Part shown: piece by piece, positions 7,842 to 11,229 of the stretch | Layout of the letters: each line of letters opens with the position of its first letter | Numbering within the stretch: the first letter of the stretch is position 1 | NCBI GenBank assembly: GCA_001701065.1 | Contig: DAAL01000059.1 | Span: 1 to 11,229 of the forward strand | Length of the DNA stretch: 11,229 nucleotides | Source: Bacteroidales bacterium GP4 | GTDB taxonomy: Bacteria > Bacteroidota > Bacteroidia > Bacteroidales > Muribaculaceae | Direction of reading: 5' to 3' | Notes under the pieces: generated by a model | What the model saw: only the letters and a program-made list of their open reading frames with translations | Database searches by the model: none | What the model was told of the DNA's origin: nothing | Made by a program: the position numbers and the translations under genes

Positions 7842-8837
7842 TTATGCTTTGTCCTTGCTTCCAAGCACATTTTCGATTTTGTGCTTGTAAAGTTTTTCCA
7901 TTTCGTCACGAGCCGGACCGAGATATTTACGCGGGTCAAATTCTGCCGGTTTTTCAGCAAGAACTTTACGTACAGCTGCGGTCATGGCAAGACGGCTGTC
8001 AGAGTCGATGTTGATTTTGCAAACTGCGCTCTTAGCTGCCTTGCGGAGCTGCTCTTCAGGAATACCGATAGCATCGGGGAGTTTGCCTCCGTAGTGGTTG
8101 ATAATGTCCACATATTCCTGGGGAACTGAAGAAGATCCGTGAAGCACGATGGGGAATCCGGGAAGTTTTTCCATAACAGCGTCAAGCACGTCGAATGCCA
8201 ATGGCGGGGGAACGAGCTTGCCTTCAGCGTTGCGGGTGCACTGTTCGGGAGTGAACTTGTAAGCACCGTGAGAAGTACCGATAGAGATAGCCAAGCTATC
8301 GCAGCCTGTGCGGGTAGCAAAGTCGATTACTTCTTCAGGGTCAGTGTAAGTGTGGTGGTCAGAAGAAACCTCGTCTTCAACACCTGCAAGCACACCAAGT
8401 TCACCTTCAACTGTTACGTCAAACTGGTGAGCGTAGTCAACAACCTTCTTGGTAAGAGCTACATTTTCTTCGTAAGGAAGGTGAGAACCGTCAATCATTA
8501 CTGAAGAGAATCCGTTGTCGATACAGTCCTTGCAAAGTTCGAAGCTGTCACCGTGGTCAAGGTGAAGAACGATTTGAGGATTTTCCCATCCAAGGCTCTT
8601 TGCGTATTCAACAGCACCCTGAGCCATGTAACGGAGAAGGATAGCGTTAGCATAGTTACGAGCACCCTTAGACACCTGAAGGATTACCGGAGAACGATCC
8701 TCTGCAGCAGCCTTGATGATAGCCTGAAGCTGCTCCATATTGTTGAAGTTGAAGGCAGGAACTGCATATCCGCCTTTGATAGCTTTTGCAAACATCTCGC
8801 GAGTGTTCACCAAGCCCAAATCTTTGTAACTTACCAT
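7842..8837 (-). CDS. fba: Class II fructose-1,6-bisphosphate aldolase
   Basis: This cytoplasmic zinc enzyme interconverts fructose-1,6-bisphosphate with dihydroxyacetone phosphate and glyceraldehyde-3-phosphate in glycolysis and gluconeogenesis. The 331-residue sequence starts MVSYKDLGLVNTREMF. It carries the catalytic Asp and first zinc His in LHLDHGDS (Asp94, His95), the glutamates of VEGELG (144-149), a zinc His in GTSHGAYK (His190) and another in VLHGSSS (His233). The phosphate-site motif NIDSDSR (276-282) is also present. All key residues are there, and the length is typical of the class IIB group. The gene stands alone: it has its own promoter box upstream and its own terminator downstream, and is divergent from the murF-alr fusion. 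Codon choice looks more restricted than in the neighbours, as expected for an abundant glycolytic enzyme, but this was judged by eye only. Confidence 0.96.
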   Translation of the reverse strand: MVSYKDLGLVNTREMFAKAIKGGYAVPAFNFNNMEQLQAIIKAAAEDRSPVILQVSKGARNYANAILLRYMAQGAVEYAKSLGWENPQIVLHLDHGDSFELCKDCIDNGFSSVMIDGSHLPYEENVALTKKVVDYAHQFDVTVEGELGVLAGVEDEVSSDHHTYTDPEEVIDFATRTGCDSLAISIGTSHGAYKFTPEQCTRNAEGKLVPPPLAFDVLDAVMEKLPGFPIVLHGSSSVPQEYVDIINHYGGKLPDAIGIPEEQLRKAAKSAVCKINIDSDSRLAMTAAVRKVLAEKPAEFDPRKYLGPARDEMEKLYKHKIENVLGSKDKA

Positions 8838-8910
8838 GTCAGTAATATTTTATTATTAATAAAAAAGATATACTTATTCGTAGTTTTGGTCATTTACTGA
8901 AAAACTTCCG

Positions 8911-8918
8911 CAAAGATA
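8911..8918 (-). promoter_or_regulatory. Putative -7 promoter box of the aldolase gene
   Basis: On the minus strand TATCTTTG (8918-8911) matches the Bacteroidota -7 consensus TAnnTTTG and is followed by CGG. It lies 73 bases upstream of the aldolase ATG. No convincing -33 TTTG element was found at the expected spacing, so the call rests on one box and its position in an A/T-rich divergent spacer. Confidence 0.5.
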
Positions 8919-9002
8919 ATAAACAATCGCCAATTAACACCTCACTTCACCTTAAAAAATGTTTTTTATTTACAAGAGTATGCTCACTTGAAGAAAATGA
9001 TG

Positions 9003-9010
9003 TAATTTTG
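9003..9010 (+). promoter_or_regulatory. Putative -7 promoter box of the murF-alr gene
   Basis: TAATTTTG matches the TAnnTTTG consensus and would start transcription near 9017, giving a leader of about 36 bases before the ATG at 9053. A TTG at 8988-8990 is only 12 bases upstream, too close for a standard -33 element, so the site is tentative. Confidence 0.42.
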
Positions 9011-9052
9011 TGAGTCAATTGTTACCTTATAACAATAATTTGCAGAAAAAAA

Positions 9053-11229
9053 ATGTACACAGCAGCACAAATAGCCGAAATACTCGGTCAACCGGTTCCG
9101 GCATTCCCCGATAATGAGGTGAGCTTGTTACTCACCGACTCCCGCACACTTGCGTTCCCTGACAAAACCTTGTTCTTCGCATTGCGCACCCCCAATAACG
9201 ACGGACATAAATACATCACGGAACTATTGGAGAAAGGCGTGAAGAACTTTATCGTGGAAAATATTCCTAACGGATGCAAAGGACTTCCGGGAGTGAACAT
9301 GATATGCGTTCCCGACAGCCGTAAAGCCCTTCAGGATATAGCCCGGCACTTACGCGACCAATATCAGGTGCCGGTAATAGGCATAACCGGCAGCCGGGGA
9401 AAGACCATTGTAAAAGAATGGCTCAATGTGCTGTTGCAGCCCGACTTCACAATCGCCCGTAGCCCGAGAAGCTACAACAGCCAGATAGGAGTTCCCTTGT
9501 CGCTGTGGGAGATGAATGACAACACCCGGTTAGGCATATTCGAGGCAGGAATATCGCGCCCCGGCGAGATGGACGTGCTGCAGTCCATAATCCACCCCAC
9601 CATCGGTGTCATTACCAATATAGGGCATGAACATGATGAAGGATTCTCGTCCCTGACCGAAAAAAGCGACGAAAAGATAAAGCTTTTTAAGGATAGCGAA
9701 GTAGTGGTGTACTGCGCTGACATGCCTGAAATCGCCGAAGCTCTTGACCGTTCCGGTTATAAGTGCCGCAGGCTCACCTGGTCGCTCAACAGCGATAACA
9801 ACGTGGCTTCCATAAAGGCACAAGCCACCATCAATGAATTCGACACATTGATTAAAGCCGTGTTCGACGGTAAAGAATTCAGCTTTACAATACCGTTTAC
9901 TGACAAAATATCCATAGAGAACGCCATGAACTGCCTTGGCGTTATGCTCTATCTCGGCATAGCACCCGATGTTATAACTTCACGCATGGCGTCATTGCCT
10001 AAAGTCAGCACCCGCCTTAACGTGATTGACGGCATCAACAATTGCCTTGTAGTGTACGACAGCTACGCAAGCGACTTTTATTCGCTTGCCCCGGCACTTG
10101 ACTTCATGTTGCAACGCGCGACCTCAGAACGTTCCATAACCGTAATACTGAGTGACCTTGAACATGAAACTCTTGCCCCCGATGTGGCTTACCTCAAGGT
10201 AGCACAGCTATTGAAAGAGAAAGGAGTAAAGCACCTGATAGGTGTGGGTCCTGAGATATCAGCCCATTCCCGCTCATTCACCGGAAACGCCCAGTTCTAT
10301 AAAAGTGCTGACAATCTACTGTCCACGCTCAATCCGTCAGCGTTCCGTAATGAACTTATTCTTATAAAAGGAAGTCCTCGCTTCGGATTCCAACGTCTAA
10401 GGAACATCCTCGAAGCCAAACAGCATGAAACTGTGCTTGAAGTGAATCTTGACGCAATAGTGCGCAACTTCAACAACTTCCGTTCACGCCTGCGTCCCAC
10501 CACCGGCATTGTGGCGATGGTGAAAGCATCGGGCTACGGAGCAGGGTCCTATGAACTCGCAAAAACACTCCAAAACCAAGGAGCGGCGTATCTTGCCGTG
10601 GCTGTTGCCGATGAAGGCATCGAACTCCGCAAAGCCGGCATTACAATGCCCATCATGATTCTGAATCCACGTGTCGACAATTACGACACTCTTTTCAGTA
10701 ATTGCCTTGAACCGGAGATATACTCTTTCGACATCCTTGAACGCTTCATCAGGGAAGCCCGGAAAAACGGAGTCAAACATTATCCCGTCCACATAAAACT
10801 CGACACAGGAATGCACCGTCTTGGATTCCTTGAGCCTGACATGCTGCGCCTGATCGAGATACTTAAATCGCAGGATTACATCTACGCCAAATCAGTGTTC
10901 AGCCACCTTGCTGCCGCTGACTGTCTTGACATGGACGACTACACCCATGAGCAGTTTGACATTTTCAAGCGTTGCTGCGACACATTGCAGAGCGGATTTG
11001 ACTACCACATCCTCCGACACATATTGAACTCCACCGGAATTACACGTTTCCCCGAGTATCAATATGACATGGTGCGCCTTGGCATATGCCTTTACGGAGT
11101 ACCCACCCTCCCCGACCATTCGCAGGGCGACCTGCAGCCGGTGAGCACACTCCGCACAACCATCATCTCCATCAAAGAATGGGAAGCCGGAACATCCATT
11201 GGCTACTGCCGCCGAGGCATGTTGACCAG
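9053..11229 (+). CDS. murF-alr: MurF-alanine racemase fusion (3' partial)
   Basis: This frame is open from the ATG at 9053 to the window edge (725 codons). The fused family typically has a little over 800 residues, so roughly 100 are missing. The N-terminal half (about 1-455) is a MurF-type Mur ligase, which adds D-Ala-D-Ala to UDP-MurNAc-tripeptide using ATP. It has the P-loop GITGSRGKT (110-118, Lys117), FEAGISRPGEM, TNIGHEH (188-194), a candidate carbamylated Lys at 204, and YDSYASD (335-341) at the start of the C-terminal ligase domain. From about 462 it is an alanine racemase: PLP-lysine Lys491 in MVKASGYG, KLDTGMHRLGF (582-592) with Arg589, NST (659-661), VRLGICLYG (Arg675) and the catalytic Tyr718 in SIGYCRR. 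An in-frame TGA at 9011 with no intervening start codon fixes the ATG. The fusion is characteristic of Bacteroidota. Arg115 in the P-loop is unusual. Confidence 0.94.
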   Translation, partial: MYTAAQIAEILGQPVPAFPDNEVSLLLTDSRTLAFPDKTLFFALRTPNNDGHKYITELLEKGVKNFIVENIPNGCKGLPGVNMICVPDSRKALQDIARHLRDQYQVPVIGITGSRGKTIVKEWLNVLLQPDFTIARSPRSYNSQIGVPLSLWEMNDNTRLGIFEAGISRPGEMDVLQSIIHPTIGVITNIGHEHDEGFSSLTEKSDEKIKLFKDSEVVVYCADMPEIAEALDRSGYKCRRLTWSLNSDNNVASIKAQATINEFDTLIKAVFDGKEFSFTIPFTDKISIENAMNCLGVMLYLGIAPDVITSRMASLPKVSTRLNVIDGINNCLVVYDSYASDFYSLAPALDFMLQRATSERSITVILSDLEHETLAPDVAYLKVAQLLKEKGVKHLIGVGPEISAHSRSFTGNAQFYKSADNLLSTLNPSAFRNELILIKGSPRFGFQRLRNILEAKQHETVLEVNLDAIVRNFNNFRSRLRPTTGIVAMVKASGYGAGSYELAKTLQNQGAAYLAVAVADEGIELRKAGITMPIMILNPRVDNYDTLFSNCLEPEIYSFDILERFIREARKNGVKHYPVHIKLDTGMHRLGFLEPDMLRLIEILKSQDYIYAKSVFSHLAAADCLDMDDYTHEQFDIFKRCCDTLQSGFDYHILRHILNSTGITRFPEYQYDMVRLGICLYGVPTLPDHSQGDLQPVSTLRTTIISIKEWEAGTSIGYCRRGMLT

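Larger units (their letters stand above)
8838..9052. other. Divergent intergenic region between fba and murF-alr
   Basis: This 215-base A/T-rich spacer separates two divergent genes and carries one candidate -7 box for each direction (8911-8918 minus, 9003-9010 plus). I see no open reading frame, hairpin of terminator type, riboswitch or repeat in it. It is the longest non-coding stretch in the window. Confidence 0.75.

Noticed and set aside
7982..8320. Minus-strand open frame of 112 residues inside fba, and opposite-strand frames such as 8139-8504 and 8553-8900
   Set aside because: The aldolase frame is fully supported by catalytic motifs, and these frames show no family features.
8838..9052. 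Small RNA or riboswitch in the divergent spacer
   Set aside because: No stable hairpin series or known aptamer core was visible. The spacer is adequately explained by two divergent promoters.

Overview
The window looks like ordinary chromosome from a member of the Bacteroidota, most likely order Bacteroidales. Possibly it is a Muribaculaceae-type gut commensal, but that family call is a guess. Supporting signs are a MurF-alanine racemase fusion, a LysM-bearing MltD-type lytic transglycosylase, a periplasmic tricorn-like S41 protease, Bacteroidota-type -7 promoter boxes (TAnnTTTG) and A/T-rich translation starts without clear Shine-Dalgarno motifs. Gene density is high. No mobile elements, CRISPR arrays, tRNAs, rRNAs or riboswitches were seen, and no gap between genes exceeds 300 bases.

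Layout. (1) 1-4457, plus strand: the 3' part of an MltD-like lytic transglycosylase (its 5' end lies outside the window). It is followed 26 bases later by a complete, secreted tricorn-like peptidase with an N-terminal PD40 propeller, a charged insert, a PDZ-like region and an S41 domain. Both act in the cell envelope and are probably co-transcribed. (2) 4482-4515: a strong hairpin between convergent genes, T-rich on both sides, probably a bidirectional terminator. (3) 4557-7676, minus strand: a probable three-gene operon ychF - bioB - CaCA-type cation antiporter, with gaps of 11 and 31 bases and a good promoter upstream of ychF. (4) 7842-8837, minus strand: a class II fructose-bisphosphate aldolase, with its own promoter box and a clear intrinsic terminator. 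(5) 9053 to the right edge, plus strand: a MurF-alanine racemase fusion, read divergently from the aldolase and cut off before its C-terminus.

How the genes work together. The two edge genes concern peptidoglycan: one cleaves glycan strands, the other makes D-alanine and is expected to load D-Ala-D-Ala onto the UDP-MurNAc-tripeptide precursor. The tricorn-like protease probably degrades peptides in the periplasm. The central operon mixes a translation-associated nucleotidase, the last step of biotin synthesis and cation export, with no evident shared pathway. The aldolase is central glycolysis.

I found no clearly new multi-gene system. The points most worth a second look are residue-level. 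They are a biotin synthase with Ser where E. coli has the Cys97 cluster ligand plus extra cysteines near the active site, an Arg inside the MurF P-loop, an Asp-type nucleotide-base motif in YchF, and an Asp in the second ion-binding repeat of the antiporter.
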